Counted from the stretch's first letter, positions 1-9,495 are shown. The stretch: 50,112 bases of DNA from Xenorhabdus thuongxuanensis (GCF_001908095.1 NZ_MKGR01000016.1:37877-87988); one strand, 5' to 3'. Program-made: numbers and translations. The notes: generated from the sequence alone by a model not told the origin.

Positions 1-2
1 TT

Positions 3-47
3 AGCTTGAACGAAGAGAAAGCCGCGTCATTTAGGCGCAGTCGGTAA
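3..47 (+). CDS. Possible 3' tip of a tnpB-like gene (partial, runs off the left edge)
   Basis: This is the only frame open from the left edge. It encodes 14 residues beginning SLNEEKAAS and ends at TAA (45-47). Its position directly before the two hairpins fits the C-terminus of an IS605 OrfB/TnpB protein. The fragment is too short to identify by content alone; it could equally be another transposon ORF. Confidence 0.3.
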   Translation, partial: SLNEEKAASFRRSR

Positions 48-50
48 CAT

Positions 51-93
51 GCCCTTATAGGGCTAGAGCAAACCACCCGCTATGCGGGTGGTT
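51..93 (+). ncRNA. Two-hairpin omega-RNA-like scaffold at the element end
   Basis: GCCCT-TAT-AGGGC (51-63) is followed nine bases later by a second hairpin with an 8-bp core and a TAT loop (73-91), extended by AA/TT. The copy at 50023-50064 on the minus strand has the same stem lengths and spacing with different bases, so structure rather than sequence is kept. In TnpB systems the guide RNA scaffold lies at the tnpB 3' end and element right end. Assignment as omega RNA is an inference; a simple terminator is the alternative for the second hairpin. Confidence 0.4.
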
Positions 94-311
94 CTGATTT
101 CTTTTCCTCAAATAATATTTTGTCAAGTTACGAAATTATTCATAGGAATGTTATTCTCCGGCGGCATTCCGATAACTTGCTATTCTCATATCACTTGTAT
201 CAATTTAACTATTGATGCTTTGTTTTTCACTTTTTATAAAAATGTTACAAGCAAGTTGTTCAAGCAACGATATACTGATAGATATTCAGCGGCTTTCAGA
301 GGGAGAAAAGA

Positions 312-1430
312 GTGGGGAAACATATTTCAATAACATTGGGTAATATCGAACCTTTAGCTTATAAGTCACAGATCAAACCAGGGAAAATTGCACTCGTTTG
401 TGAAGGTGGTGGTCAGCGAGGTATTTTTACCGCCGGTGTTTTGGATGAATTTCTCCGTCTTGATTTTAATCCGTTTGAGCTGTTCCTTGGGACATCTGCG
501 GGAGCGCAAAACCTTTCTGCTTATATTTGTGGCCAGAGGGGATATGCACGCAAGGTAATCAACCGTTATACAACCGACCCCGCTTTTTTTAATCCATTGC
601 GCTTTGTACGCGGTGGGCATTTGATCGATTTAGATTGGTATGTTGATACCATATCTGATCAGTTACCACTCAATCTTTCTGTCGCAATGCGTCAGTTTGA
701 TGCTGGACGTGAATTCTACATGTGTGCTTGCCGATCGGATAATTTTGAGCCAAGTTACTTGCATCCAGATGACAAAAGTTGGATGGATATTGTCAAAGCC
801 TCAAGCGCTATTCCGGGGTTTTATCGTAATGGCGTTACTCTTGGTGATGTAGTTTATCAAGATGGTGGCATTTGTGATGCGATCCCAGTGCAGGAGGCCT
901 ATCGCCGAGGGGCGGATACTATAGTCGTGATTCGCACAGTGCCTTCACAGCTTTACTATACGCCCCAGTGGTTCAAACGCATAGAGCGCTGGTTAGAGGC
1001 CAGTAGCTTGCAAAAAATGGTCAAGATGCTAAACCTTCATGCACAGAGTTACCGCCGAACACAGAAATTTATCGAAAACCCACCGGATGATGTGCAAATA
1101 TTTGAAATCTATCCACCAGCACCATTGGCTACGATGGCTTTGGGCAGTCGGCTCAGTGCGTTAAATCAGGATTATCATTTGGGACGGCGTTGCGGACGAT
1201 ATTTTCTGGCAACGATTGGGCATACTTTTGTTGAAGGAAAATTTGGGGATGCAGAACGTAATAGCTATGGAGTATGCCGTACGGGGTTAAGTTCTGACCA
1301 CCACTGTTTTCGGCGAAACCATTTCCTGAACAGCGGCAATCATTGCCCGCCAGTGGAGTCTCCTGCGCCTGATGTGTTGGAACATATGCAAACAACAGGG
1401 ACGCTTATGATGGATAACTCGGATAATTAA
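312..1430 (+). CDS. yjjU: Patatin-like phospholipase family protein YjjU
   Basis: Predicted lipid acyl hydrolase of the bacterial patatin family. The start is GTG at 312, which gives the MGKHI N-terminus resembling E. coli YjjU (MGQRI as I recall it). An oxyanion glycine stretch (EGGGQRG, residues 31-37), the nucleophile motif G-T-S-A-G with Ser62, and the D-G-G motif with Asp184 form the expected Ser-Asp dyad. The first 310 or so residues follow the E. coli protein closely. The C-terminal 60 residues, rich in His, Cys and Asn, do not resemble its Pro/Val-rich tail, so the tail is diverged or was frameshifted long ago. The stop codon is directly followed by the yjjV ATG, so the two are cotranscribed. 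The natural substrate is unknown. Confidence 0.88.
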   Translation: MGKHISITLGNIEPLAYKSQIKPGKIALVCEGGGQRGIFTAGVLDEFLRLDFNPFELFLGTSAGAQNLSAYICGQRGYARKVINRYTTDPAFFNPLRFVRGGHLIDLDWYVDTISDQLPLNLSVAMRQFDAGREFYMCACRSDNFEPSYLHPDDKSWMDIVKASSAIPGFYRNGVTLGDVVYQDGGICDAIPVQEAYRRGADTIVVIRTVPSQLYYTPQWFKRIERWLEASSLQKMVKMLNLHAQSYRRTQKFIENPPDDVQIFEIYPPAPLATMALGSRLSALNQDYHLGRRCGRYFLATIGHTFVEGKFGDAERNSYGVCRTGLSSDHHCFRRNHFLNSGNHCPPVESPAPDVLEHMQTTGTLMMDNSDN

Positions 1431-2201
1431 ATGTTTATTGATACACATTGCCATTTTGATTTTCCCCCTTTTGCTGGTGATGAAATAGCGAGTCTGCAAC
1501 AAGCCAGACAAATGGGCGTGGAAAAAATTATCGTTCCCACGGTAAGTCAAATGAACTTCCAGAGAGTTTCTGCGTTGGCTGAGGCTTATTCTTCGATTTA
1601 TGCCGCATTTGGTTTACATCCACTCTATATTGCTGAACACCAAGAGGTGCATTTGGATGAGTTGGAGCAAAAACTACAGGAAAAAGAGGTCAAATGTGTG
1701 GCAGTAGGTGAAATTGGCCTTGACCTCTATATGCCAGATCCGCAGTTTGAAAAGCAGAAAAGCATGTTAGAAGCACAGCTAAAACTTGCTAAACAATATG
1801 ATCTACCTGTGATCCTCCATTCCAGAAAAAGCCATGATCACTTGGCGGCAATCTTGAGAAAGTACAAATTACCACGAGCAGGGGTTATTCATGGTTTTGC
1901 AGGGAGTTTATCCCAGGCTCAAGTCTTTATTCGTCTGGGGTTTTACATTGGTGTCGGCGGAACAATTACCTATGACAGGGCGCAAAAGACACGTAATACC
2001 ATTTCACAATTGCCCCTGTCATCTTTGGTGTTGGAAACAGATGCGCCTGATATGCCTTTATCAGGGTTTCAGGGGCAGCCAAATCGACCAGAAAGAGTTG
2101 CACAGATTTTCTCCGTATTGTGTGAGTTGCGTCGAGAGCCGTCAGATGAAATTGCCAATCAAATTTACCAAAATAGTATGGCTCTATTTGCATTGAGTTG
2201 A
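1431..2201 (+). CDS. yjjV: TatD-family metal-dependent hydrolase YjjV
   Basis: 256-residue TIM-barrel metallohydrolase of the TatD family (cytosolic deoxyribonuclease-like or phosphoesterase). Metal ligands are visible in order: His6 and His8 in THCHFD, the Glu of VGEIGLD, His in VILHSR, His in GVIHGF and the Asp of LETDAPD. Length matches the enteric YjjV (about 259). The ATG abuts the yjjU stop with no spacing, implying translational coupling. The yjjU-yjjV pair beside the deo operon is the E. coli arrangement. The true substrate of YjjV is not established, so function is limited to family level. Confidence 0.88.
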   Translation: MFIDTHCHFDFPPFAGDEIASLQQARQMGVEKIIVPTVSQMNFQRVSALAEAYSSIYAAFGLHPLYIAEHQEVHLDELEQKLQEKEVKCVAVGEIGLDLYMPDPQFEKQKSMLEAQLKLAKQYDLPVILHSRKSHDHLAAILRKYKLPRAGVIHGFAGSLSQAQVFIRLGFYIGVGGTITYDRAQKTRNTISQLPLSSLVLETDAPDMPLSGFQGQPNRPERVAQIFSVLCELRREPSDEIANQIYQNSMALFALS

Positions 2202-2308
2202 CTTATAACATATTAATAATGTTTAACTGATATTCCTTGCCTATTTATCCTGTGTTTCACCTTTTTCTCCGTTAAATTATCTAATCCCACCAAAACTAGA
2301 TGGCTTTA

Positions 2309-2409
2309 TGTGACATATATCTCATTTTGAATTTTTATATTACTTTTTGCAGTATTAATTTGTGATGTTAGTTGCTTGTTCCTTTTTAGTCCTAGGTATA
2401 ATCGGCTCG
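2309..2409 (+). promoter_or_regulatory. deoP2-like promoter with tandem CRP sites (candidate CytR-CRP control)
   Basis: A perfect TATAAT -10 lies at 2397-2402. A CRP-like site TGTGA-N6-TCTCA sits at 2309-2324, and a second, with a good left half TGTGA and poor right half, at 2361-2376. Taking the transcription start near 2409, the sites centre near -92 and -41. In E. coli deoP2 the two CRP sites lie at about -93.5 and -40.5 with CytR bound between them. The spacing and nucleoside-related downstream genes support cAMP-CRP/CytR control; a CytR motif between the sites is not clear to me. Confidence 0.55.
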
Positions 2410-2486
2410 CACACAATGTCAGTAGGAATTTATCGAATAACTGACATATTTTCTTATTATTTATTCAGTGAACAGGGATTCTTCCA

Positions 2487-3764
2487 ATGCAACTCCTTAT
2501 GAGCCTGATCGGGATGGTAGTGCTGGTTTTTATCGCAGTACTTTTTTCCAGTAATTATCGAGCCATTAAAATCCGCACTGTCCTAGGCGCCTTTCTGATT
2601 CAGGTTGGCATGGGGGCATTTGTACTTTACGTACCAGCCGGTAAAGACGTTCTGGAGGGAATGTCCGCAGGCGTTTCCAACGTGATTGGATATGGACAAA
2701 AAGGGACAGATTTTATTTTTGGCGGTCTGGTTTCCGACAAAATGTTTGAAGTGTTCGGCAGTGGTGGTTTTGTCTTTGCCTTGCGTGTCCTGCCAGTGAT
2801 TGTTTTCTTCTCATCACTGATTGCGGTGTTGTATTACATGGGCATTATGCAGATTATCATTAAAGTATTGGGTGGTGGATTGCAGAAATTACTGGGAACA
2901 TCACGGACTGAATCTTTGTCTGCAACGGCGAATATTTTCGTGGGTCATACTGAAGCTCCTCTGGTTGTGCGCCCTTATATCGCGACCATGACTCAGTCTG
3001 AGCTGTTCGCCGTGATGTGTGGTGGCTTGGCTTCTGTTGCTGGCTCCGTACTGGCGGGCTATGCATCTATGGGTGTTCCATTGGAATACCTGATTGCGGC
3101 TTCATTTATGGCAGCACCAGGTGGTTTATTGTTTGCGAAATTGATGGTGCCGGAAACGGAAAAAACCCACGATACGGCTGATGTAGCATCGTTGATTACG
3201 GCGGAAGAGCGTCCTGCAAATGTGATTGATGCCGCGGCATCGGGTGCAGCATCCGGTATGCAGCTAGCCCTGAATGTCGGTGCAATGCTGTTGGCATTCA
3301 CTGCATTGATTGCTTTGCTAAACGGTATCTTAGGTGGTATCGGTGGCTGGTTTGATTATCCTCAATTATCTATGGAACTGATTTTGGGTTGGGTCTTTGC
3401 ACCAATCGCCTATCTGATTGGTATTCCGTGGCATGAAGCAACAATCGCGGGTTCTTTCATAGGGCAGAAATTAGTTGTCAACGAGTTCGTGGCATTTATG
3501 AACTTTGGTGAATACCTGAAAGCGGATGATGTCGTTCAGGCTGCGGGTCTGCAAGTGCTTTCTGACCATACTAAAGCAATTATCTCTTTTGCTCTGTGTG
3601 GCTTTGCTAACTTGTCTTCTGTCGCGATCCTTCTGGGCGGCTTAGGTGGTATGGCTCCAAACCGTCGCGGTGACATTGCCCGTTTCGGCTTGAAAGCTAT
3701 ATTGGCGGGTTCACTCTCTAACTTGATGAGTGCAACAATTGCCGGATTCTTCCTCTCGTTGTAA
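2487..3764 (+). CDS. Concentrative nucleoside transporter, NupC/CNT family
   Basis: 425-residue integral inner-membrane protein that should import nucleosides with a cation. The N-terminus is hydrophobic ([12 protein letters not shown]), and the CNT pattern is clear: the [10 protein letters not shown] region near residue 70, then [15 protein letters not shown] and later [14 protein letters not shown]. Length fits the family (about 400-425). A strong SD (ACAGGGATT) precedes the ATG. It lies directly upstream of the deo catabolic genes, so import and breakdown of nucleosides are genetically linked. A hairpin terminator follows (3793-3823), so deoC may be reached by readthrough. Paralogue naming (nupC versus nupX type) cannot be settled here. 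Confidence 0.88.
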   Translation: MQLLMSLIGMVVLVFIAVLFSSNYRAIKIRTVLGAFLIQVGMGAFVLYVPAGKDVLEGMSAGVSNVIGYGQKGTDFIFGGLVSDKMFEVFGSGGFVFALRVLPVIVFFSSLIAVLYYMGIMQIIIKVLGGGLQKLLGTSRTESLSATANIFVGHTEAPLVVRPYIATMTQSELFAVMCGGLASVAGSVLAGYASMGVPLEYLIAASFMAAPGGLLFAKLMVPETEKTHDTADVASLITAEERPANVIDAAASGAASGMQLALNVGAMLLAFTALIALLNGILGGIGGWFDYPQLSMELILGWVFAPIAYLIGIPWHEATIAGSFIGQKLVVNEFVAFMNFGEYLKADDVVQAAGLQVLSDHTKAIISFALCGFANLSSVAILLGGLGGMAPNRRGDIARFGLKAILAGSLSNLMSATIAGFFLSL

Positions 3765-3792
3765 GACGCAGGAAGTCTATATTAAATTGAAT

Positions 3793-3823
3793 GCAGGTGA
3801 GATTTCTCACCTGCTTTTGTTTT
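3793..3823 (+). terminator. Rho-independent terminator after the nucleoside transporter gene
   Basis: Nine-base arms GCAGGTGAG and CTCACCTGC (3793-3801 and 3806-3814) enclose a 4-base loop and are followed by TTTTGTTTT. It separates the transporter gene from deoC and may let only partial readthrough pass. Confidence 0.8.
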
Positions 3824-3872
3824 AAGTCTGTTGTCTGATTCAGTGACGATAATAATACCGTTGGAGAGTTTT

Positions 3873-4652
3873 ATGACCGATTTAACTGCCGCCGCTCAGC
3901 GTGCGCTGGGTTTGATGGATTTAACTACACTTAATGATGATGATACGGATGAGAAAGTAACAGCACTTTGTCGTCAGGCAAACAGTCCTGCCGGACAGAC
4001 GGCTGCTATCTGTATCTACCCACGTTTTATTCCTGTGGCACGTAAGGTATTGCGCGAACAAGGAACCCCTGATATTCGCATTGCCACGGTGACTAACTTC
4101 CCGCATGGCAATGATGATATCGACATTGCACTGGCTGAAACTCGTGCTGCCATAGCTTATGGTGCTGATGAAGTGGATGTTGTGTTCCCTTATCGTGCCT
4201 TGATGGCGGGTAATGAGCAGATTGGTTTTGACTTGGTCACAGCCTGTAAAACGGTCTGTGCTGAATCAGGCGCCTGGCTAAAAGTCATTATTGAAACCGG
4301 TGAATTAAAAGAAGCAGCTTTGATTCGCAAGGCATCGGAAATTGCAATTAAGGCTGGAGCGGATTTCATCAAAACCTCAACCGGTAAGGTTCCTGTCAAT
4401 GCAACGCTGGAAAGTGCCGAAATTATGTTGAGCGTGATCCGTGATATGGGTGTAGGTGATAGCGTTGGCTTTAAACCGGCAGGCGGTGTGCGCACTAGCG
4501 AAGAAGCAGCACAATATTTGACGTTGGCAGAACGTATTATGGGAGACAGGTGGGTTGATCCCCGTCATTTCCGTTTCGGTGCTTCCAGTTTGTTGGGCAG
4601 TTTGCTGACTACTCTTGGACATCATGGCCAAAAGCAGAGTAGTGGTTATTAA
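3873..4652 (+). CDS. deoC: Deoxyribose-phosphate aldolase
   Basis: Class I aldolase cleaving 2-deoxyribose 5-phosphate to glyceraldehyde 3-phosphate and acetaldehyde, the last step of deoxynucleoside breakdown. The start is the ATG at 3873 (MTDLTAAAQ), preceded by TTGGAG and giving exactly the 259 residues of E. coli DeoC; a longer frame from 3831 lacks support. The Schiff-base lysine lies in FIKTSTGK (Lys167), with the proton-relay Lys in VGFKPAGG and Asp in EVDVVFP. Gene order deoC-deoA-deoB-deoD is the enteric one. Confidence 0.96.
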   Translation: MTDLTAAAQRALGLMDLTTLNDDDTDEKVTALCRQANSPAGQTAAICIYPRFIPVARKVLREQGTPDIRIATVTNFPHGNDDIDIALAETRAAIAYGADEVDVVFPYRALMAGNEQIGFDLVTACKTVCAESGAWLKVIIETGELKEAALIRKASEIAIKAGADFIKTSTGKVPVNATLESAEIMLSVIRDMGVGDSVGFKPAGGVRTSEEAAQYLTLAERIMGDRWVDPRHFRFGASSLLGSLLTTLGHHGQKQSSGY

Positions 4653-4739
4653 GATCAATAATGACTGATTGTACACATGAGAAGATAGTGTGTATTACTA
4701 CTGCCATTCTTTTCAGATAATAATGATTGGGAGGTAGCT

Positions 4740-6116
4740 TTGTTTTTGGCACAGGAAATTATCCGCAAAAAACGTGATGGTCATCCATTGAATGAAGAAG
4801 AGATCCGCTTCTTTATTAACGGCATCCGCGATAATACGGTTTCCGAGGGGCAGATTGCTGCATTGGCAATGACTATCTATTTCCATGACATGACGATGGA
4901 GGAACGTGTCGCATTGACATTAGCGATACGTGATTCTGGTACGGTTTTAAATTGGAAGCAATTGAATTTACCTGGCCCGATTGTCGATAAACACTCGACG
5001 GGTGGTGTGGGGGATGTCACTTCCCTGATGCTTGGCCCAATGGTGGCAGCTTGCGGGGGATATGTGCCGATGATATCGGGACGTGGCTTGGGGCATACCG
5101 GAGGAACGTTGGATAAATTAGAATCCATTCCCGGTTTTGATATTTTCCCCGATAAGTACCGTTTCCGCGATATTATTCGCGATGTAGGTATTGCCATTAT
5201 CGGACAAACAAGTTCGCTGGCACCTGCGGATAAACGCTTTTATGCGACACGTGATATTACGGCGACCGTTGATTCTATCCCTTTGATCACCGCCTCTATC
5301 TTGGGTAAAAAATTAGCCGAAGGGCTGGATGCTTTGGTCATGGATGTGAAAGTGGGTTCTGGGGCATTTATGCCGACCTACGAACAATCGGAACGATTGG
5401 CCGAAGCTATCGTTGAAGTCGCCAATGGTGCGGGGTGCAAAACCACGGCACTGTTGACGGATATGAATCAAGTTTTGGCATCCAGCGCGGGTAATGCTTT
5501 GGAAGTGCGTGAAGCCGTCCAATTCTTGACGGGAGAATACCGTAACCCTCGGTTATTTGAAGTCACCATGGCATTGTCTGCTGAAATGCTGGTTTCAGGT
5601 AATTTGGCTATTGATCGTGACGATGCATACCGTAAGCTACAGGCAGCACTGGACAGTGGCAGGGCGGCGGAAACATTTGGGCGCATGGTGGCAGCACAGA
5701 AAGGGCCAACTGATTTTGTTGAAAATTATATCCGCTACCTCCCGACTGCGGAATTCGTCAAGCCAGTATTAGCTGGAGAGGTATTAGCTGAACAGATGTT
5801 AGCGGGGAAAAATTGCATTGTTGCAGAAATGGATACCCGTGTATTAGGAATGTCTGTTGTTGCATTGGGTGGAGGACGTCGTAAGGCGACAGATCCGATT
5901 AATTACAGTGTGGGGCTGAGTGATATCGTTGCGCTGGGTACAAAAGTGAACGTGGATACTCCTTTGGCAATAATTCATGCCAATAGTGAGCATGCTTGGC
6001 ATGAAGCCGCAGAAGCAGTACGTAAAGCTCTTGTTTTTAAGGATAAGGAAACGGTTTTTAAAGAAAGAGAGACACAACCTACCACACCTATGGTTTATCG
6101 TTATATCCGTGGATAA
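4740..6116 (+). CDS. deoA: Thymidine phosphorylase
   Basis: Phosphorolyses thymidine and deoxyuridine to base plus deoxyribose 1-phosphate. The start is TTG at 4740 behind GGGAGG, giving [14 protein letters not shown] as in E. coli DeoA. The glycosyltransferase-family glycine loop ([13 protein letters not shown]) and the pyrimidine-binding segment ([17 protein letters not shown]) are intact. At 458 residues it is about 18 longer than the 440 of E. coli; the extra length lies near residues 345-360 and in a Lys/Glu-rich stretch before the C-terminus ([15 protein letters not shown]). The gap to deoC is 87 bp. Function is secure. Confidence 0.96.
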   Translation: MFLAQEIIRKKRDGHPLNEEEIRFFINGIRDNTVSEGQIAALAMTIYFHDMTMEERVALTLAIRDSGTVLNWKQLNLPGPIVDKHSTGGVGDVTSLMLGPMVAACGGYVPMISGRGLGHTGGTLDKLESIPGFDIFPDKYRFRDIIRDVGIAIIGQTSSLAPADKRFYATRDITATVDSIPLITASILGKKLAEGLDALVMDVKVGSGAFMPTYEQSERLAEAIVEVANGAGCKTTALLTDMNQVLASSAGNALEVREAVQFLTGEYRNPRLFEVTMALSAEMLVSGNLAIDRDDAYRKLQAALDSGRAAETFGRMVAAQKGPTDFVENYIRYLPTAEFVKPVLAGEVLAEQMLAGKNCIVAEMDTRVLGMSVVALGGGRRKATDPINYSVGLSDIVALGTKVNVDTPLAIIHANSEHAWHEAAEAVRKALVFKDKETVFKERETQPTTPMVYRYIRG

Positions 6117-6193
6117 ATCATACAAGCAGTTAAATTGATTTTAATAGCTGGCAGTTTCCGCATTGATAGCGTGAATTGACGCAGGAGAAAATT

Positions 6194-7417
6194 ATGAAAC
6201 GTACATTCATCATGGTATTGGATTCCTTTGGTATCGGTGCAACTGCTGATGCTGAAAAGTTTGGTGACAAGGGATCTAATACTTTGGGTCATATTGCAGA
6301 GCGATGTGCCCGTGGTGAGGCTGATATTGGCCGTAAGGGGTCACTACACTTACCAAACCTGAGCCGTTTGGGATTGGGCAAAGCAGCGGAAGAGTCTTGT
6401 GGAACGTTCCCAATAGGTCTGGATAAAGATGCTGAAATTATTGGCGCTTATGGTTACGCGAGCGAACTTTCTTCTGGTAAAGACACGCCGTCAGGACATT
6501 GGGAAATTGCCGGCGTTCCGGTTCTGTTTGACTGGGGTTATTTCCGTGACGAAGAAAACAGCTTCCCGCAGGAATTGCTGGATAAACTGGTCGAGCGGGC
6601 AAATCTGCCTGGCTATTTGGGTAACTGTCACTCTTCTGGTACCGTTATTTTGGACAAGTTGGGTGAAGAACATATGAAAACCGGTAAACCGATTTTCTAT
6701 ACCTCTGCAGATTCTGTTTTCCAGATTGCTTGCCATGAAGAAACATTTGGCTTGGATCGTCTGTATGAGCTGTGTGAAATCGCTCGTGAAGAGTTGAATA
6801 TTGGTGAATATAACATTGGCCGCGTTATTGCCCGTCCATTTGTGGGGGATAAAGCAGGGAATTTCCAGCGTACTGGCAACCGTCATGATTTGGCCGTTGA
6901 GCCACCAGCCCCAACTGTCCTGAAAAAACTACTTGATGAAAAGCAGGGGGAAGTGGTTTCCATTGGTAAAATTGCAGATATCTACGCGAATGTAGGGATC
7001 ACCAAAAAGGTCAAGGCGACAGGAATTGATGCCCTGTTTGATGCTTCGCTAATTGAAATGGAGCAGGCGGGAGATAACACCATCGTATTTACCAACTTTG
7101 TTGATTTTGACTCTTCCTATGGTCACCGCCGTGATGTCGCCGGTTACGCAGCAGCGCTGGAATTGTTCGACCGTCGTCTGCCAGAAATGCTGAAATTGGT
7201 TAAAGAAGATGACATTCTGATTTTGACCGCTGACCATGGTTGTGACCCAACTTGGGCAGGAACAGATCATACCCGTGAACATGTCCCTGTTCTGGTTTAT
7301 GGACCTAAAGTTAAACCAGGTTCACTAGGACATCGTGAAACGTTCGCCGATATGGGTCAGACAGTAGCAAAATACTTCGATCTGACGCCAATGGATTACG
7401 GTAAACCGATGTTTTAA
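6194..7417 (+). CDS. deoB: Phosphopentomutase
   Basis: Mn-dependent interconversion of (deoxy)ribose 1-phosphate and 5-phosphate, linking the phosphorylases to DeoC. Start chosen at the ATG at 6194 ([15 protein letters not shown]), with GCAGGAG just upstream; this gives 407 residues, the E. coli length. Alkaline-phosphatase-superfamily metal ligands are seen: Asp10 of VLDSFG, the phospho-acceptor Thr in [17 protein letters not shown] and DHTREH. It lies 77 bp after deoA and 73 bp before deoD in one operon. Confidence 0.96.
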   Translation: MKRTFIMVLDSFGIGATADAEKFGDKGSNTLGHIAERCARGEADIGRKGSLHLPNLSRLGLGKAAEESCGTFPIGLDKDAEIIGAYGYASELSSGKDTPSGHWEIAGVPVLFDWGYFRDEENSFPQELLDKLVERANLPGYLGNCHSSGTVILDKLGEEHMKTGKPIFYTSADSVFQIACHEETFGLDRLYELCEIAREELNIGEYNIGRVIARPFVGDKAGNFQRTGNRHDLAVEPPAPTVLKKLLDEKQGEVVSIGKIADIYANVGITKKVKATGIDALFDASLIEMEQAGDNTIVFTNFVDFDSSYGHRRDVAGYAAALELFDRRLPEMLKLVKEDDILILTADHGCDPTWAGTDHTREHVPVLVYGPKVKPGSLGHRETFADMGQTVAKYFDLTPMDYGKPMF

Positions 7418-7490
7418 TTTTTGGCGGAGACCTCAGGGGCTCCCTATTTTCATCTATTTTGATATGTAATAAAAACAAGGAAATAAATTT

Positions 7491-8207
7491 ATGGCTACCC
7501 CACATATTAATGCTGAGATGGGCGATTTTGCTGATGTTGTTTTGATGCCTGGTGATCCACTGCGTGCAAAATACATTGCGGAAACTTTCTTGGAAGATGC
7601 TCGTCAGGTTAACGATGTCCGCGGTATGCTGGGTTTCACCGGTACTTATAAAGGTCGTCGCATTTCGGTCATGGGCCATGGAATGGGCATCCCATCTTGC
7701 TCTATCTATGCCAAAGAGCTGATCACTGAATTTGGTGTTAAAAAAATCATTCGTATCGGTTCCTGTGGTGCGGTTAGCGAAGACGTTAAAATCCGTGATG
7801 TTGTGATCGGTATGGGGGCATGTACTGATTCCAAAGTAAACCGCCTGCGTTTTAAAGATCACGACTTTGCTGCTATTGCTGACTTTGATCTGGTTCGTAA
7901 TGCAGTTGATGCAGCGAAGGCGAAGAATATCAACACGCGTGTCGGCAATATCTTCTCTGTTGATCTGTTTTATACGCCAGACCCTCAAATGTTCGATGTG
8001 ATGGAAAAATATGGCATCTTGGGTGTTGAAATGGAGGCCGCGGGTATTTACGGCGTTGCTGCTGAATTTGGTGCAAAAGCGTTGGCGATTTGTACTGTGT
8101 CTGACCATATCCGTACTGGTGAACAAACCACTGCTGAAGAGCGGCAAAATACATTTAATGACATGATCGAGATTGCGCTTGAATCCATTTTGCTGGGTGA
8201 TAATTAA
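7491..8207 (+). CDS. deoD: Purine nucleoside phosphorylase (hexameric, DeoD type)
   Basis: Cleaves purine (deoxy)nucleosides with phosphate to base and pentose 1-phosphate. 238 residues (E. coli 239). Visible motifs: N-terminal [15 protein letters not shown], phosphate loop around [17 protein letters not shown], the ribose-binding GVEMEAAG, and the catalytic Asp of [17 protein letters not shown] is 8 bases before the ATG. It is the last gene of the deo operon and is followed by a strong terminator. Confidence 0.96.
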   Translation: MATPHINAEMGDFADVVLMPGDPLRAKYIAETFLEDARQVNDVRGMLGFTGTYKGRRISVMGHGMGIPSCSIYAKELITEFGVKKIIRIGSCGAVSEDVKIRDVVIGMGACTDSKVNRLRFKDHDFAAIADFDLVRNAVDAAKAKNINTRVGNIFSVDLFYTPDPQMFDVMEKYGILGVEMEAAGIYGVAAEFGAKALAICTVSDHIRTGEQTTAEERQNTFNDMIEIALESILLGDN

Positions 8208-8246
8208 AAAAGCGTCAATAGTTTTAGCATTTTATTAAAAAATTAT

Positions 8247-8281
8247 AAGCCCTTTCCGTTATTGGAAAGGGCTTTTTGTTT
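8247..8281 (+). terminator. Terminator of the deo operon
   Basis: An 11-bp stem (AAGCCCTTTCC with GGAAAGGGCTT) closes on a short loop and runs into TTTTTG. It starts about 40 bases after the deoD stop. Confidence 0.88.
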
Positions 8282-8919
8282 ATAAATTATATACCAATTT
8301 ATGTCTATTATTAAGAATAGTCTTTAGTCGTTTATTTAATTGGTGTTTTCTCTTTTTCTAATTTGATTGGAAAGTCAATAAAAACAATACAGTTAATATA
8401 ACTTTAATGGTTTTTTAGGAAATATTTTCAATTGATAATCATATTATTTAGATAAATATTCTGTTTTTATATTAACTATCCAGATAATCATGATAATAAA
8501 AACTAAATGTTATGGTTATATCAGGATAATAAAATAAAAACCCCTTTTTGGTAGATAAAGTAGAACAATAAAACAACGCCAATTAAGATACTAAATTACT
8601 AAACATTGCTCGATATAACTTAGGGGAATAATCCAAAATTAAAAAATAATTAGTAAAATATCCTACTCATTATGCGTACTTTTTTGCAAAAATTCATATT
8701 TCATATGATGTTAAGAAGCATAAGCAGTTTTATCGACTGAAATTTGACTTAGGGTTTATTATGTAGAATGATATTGCCGGTTTGGTTTATTTTGACAGGT
8801 TATGATCTATGTCAAAAAACTAAATAATCATTTGCCTAAGTGTCAGAAATTAATTTCTGTGCTTCGGCTTCCCTTTGGTTATTAATATCTACTTTTTTAT
8901 TAAAGGAATAAGTAAAATT
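8282..8919 (+). other. AT-rich gene-free region upstream of the fimbrial operon
   Basis: About 640 bases without a supported gene. It is very AT-rich with many short A and T tracts, a profile often bound by H-NS. It must carry the fimbrial promoter; a TTGACT at about 8746 with an A/T-rich hexamer 17 bases later and the inverted repeat at 8792-8815 are the main candidates. No recombinase gene or clear long inverted repeats flank it, so an invertible MR/P-type switch is not evident. Confidence 0.5.
8792..8815 (+). promoter_or_regulatory. Inverted repeat with FNR-like site upstream of the major fimbrial gene
   Basis: TTGACA and TGTCAA are arranged as an inverted repeat with a 12-base centre. 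Its right part (8802-8815), read on the minus strand as TTGACATAGATCAT, matches 8 of 10 defined bases of the FNR/CRP-family consensus TTGAT-N4-ATCAA. It ends about 105 bases before the start codon. The TTGACA could instead be a -35 element. Confidence 0.35.
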
Positions 8920-9459
8920 ATGAAACTGAACAAATTAGCGATAGTTGTAGGTTTTGGTGCGGCTTTAGCTGCTGGCGCTGCAAGTGCTACTAACCAAGGT
9001 AGTGGTACAGTTAAATTCAGAGGTTCCATCATTGATGCACCTTGCTCAATCAAACACACCAATGTCGAAGTTGATATGGGTGCTGTTTCCAGTCACGTTT
9101 TGAAAGATGGTGGCCGTTCAGCTTCCAAGCCTTTCAAAATTGAATTAGAAGGTTGTACTGCTGAGACTAAAAATGGCGTGAAAACTACCTTTACTGGTGC
9201 AGAAGCTAGTGAGAAAGGTTTGCTGGCTATTGAAGGTACAGCACAAGGTGCAGCGATCGCAATCACTAACCACGGCAATGACGTTATTCCTTTGGGTACA
9301 GAGTCAGGCGCAATGTCCCTACATGAAGGCAACAATGATCTGAACTTCGCAGCATATCTGAAAGGTCTGACAGTAGTAGGAGAAGACGGTAAAGGCACCG
9401 GAGAAGTGAAACCAGGTGATTTCACTGCTATCGCAAACTTTACCTTAAACTACCTATAA
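8920..9459 (+). CDS. mrxA: Major fimbrial subunit (MrxA/MrpA type)
   Basis: 179-residue chaperone-usher pilin exported to the periplasm and polymerised into the fimbrial rod. Start taken at 8920 (MKLNKLAIV), 9 bases after AAAGGA; the frame extends upstream to 8875 but the extra residues would spoil the signal peptide. The signal peptide is about 23 residues (cleavage near ASA-TN). The mature protein has the paired cysteines of pilins (APCSIKH and LEGCTAE), an N-terminal donor strand (GSGTVKFRGSI) and the C-terminal FTAIANFTLNYL beta-zipper. The mature mass of about 16-17 kDa fits the Xenorhabdus MrxA pilin. It is followed by a 476-bp gap rather than directly by the usher. Confidence 0.9.
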   Translation: MKLNKLAIVVGFGAALAAGAASATNQGSGTVKFRGSIIDAPCSIKHTNVEVDMGAVSSHVLKDGGRSASKPFKIELEGCTAETKNGVKTTFTGAEASEKGLLAIEGTAQGAAIAITNHGNDVIPLGTESGAMSLHEGNNDLNFAAYLKGLTVVGEDGKGTGEVKPGDFTAIANFTLNYL

Positions 9460-9495
9460 TATTGCAAGCTATCTGATAATTTTTATTATTTGAAT

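Larger units (their letters stand above)
1..99 (+). mobile_element. Right end of an IS200/IS605-like element (partial)
   Basis: The first 47 bases contain an open frame ending in TAA. Two tight hairpins follow: a 5-bp stem with a TAT loop (51-63) and an 8 to 10-bp stem with a TAT loop (71-93). Subterminal hairpins after a transposon ORF are typical of IS200/IS605 right ends. The opposite end of the window has the same two-hairpin plan on the minus strand, which strengthens the call. Nothing of the transposase body is visible, so the family is inferred. The stretch from 94 to 311 has no convincing gene; it leads into yjjU. Confidence 0.45.

Noticed and set aside
82-333. 83-codon ORF upstream of yjjU
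   Set aside because: It starts inside the right-end hairpin of the IS-like element, lacks an SD and overlaps the yjjU start; its protein shows no recognisable features.
7311-8147. 278-codon ORF on the minus strand
   Set aside because: It lies antisense to deoB/deoD, has no ribosome site, and its protein has low-complexity traits of a shadow frame; deoD is certain.
8208-8919. Invertible promoter like that of Proteus mrp
   Set aside because: I found no recombinase gene and no convincing long inverted repeats bracketing a promoter.
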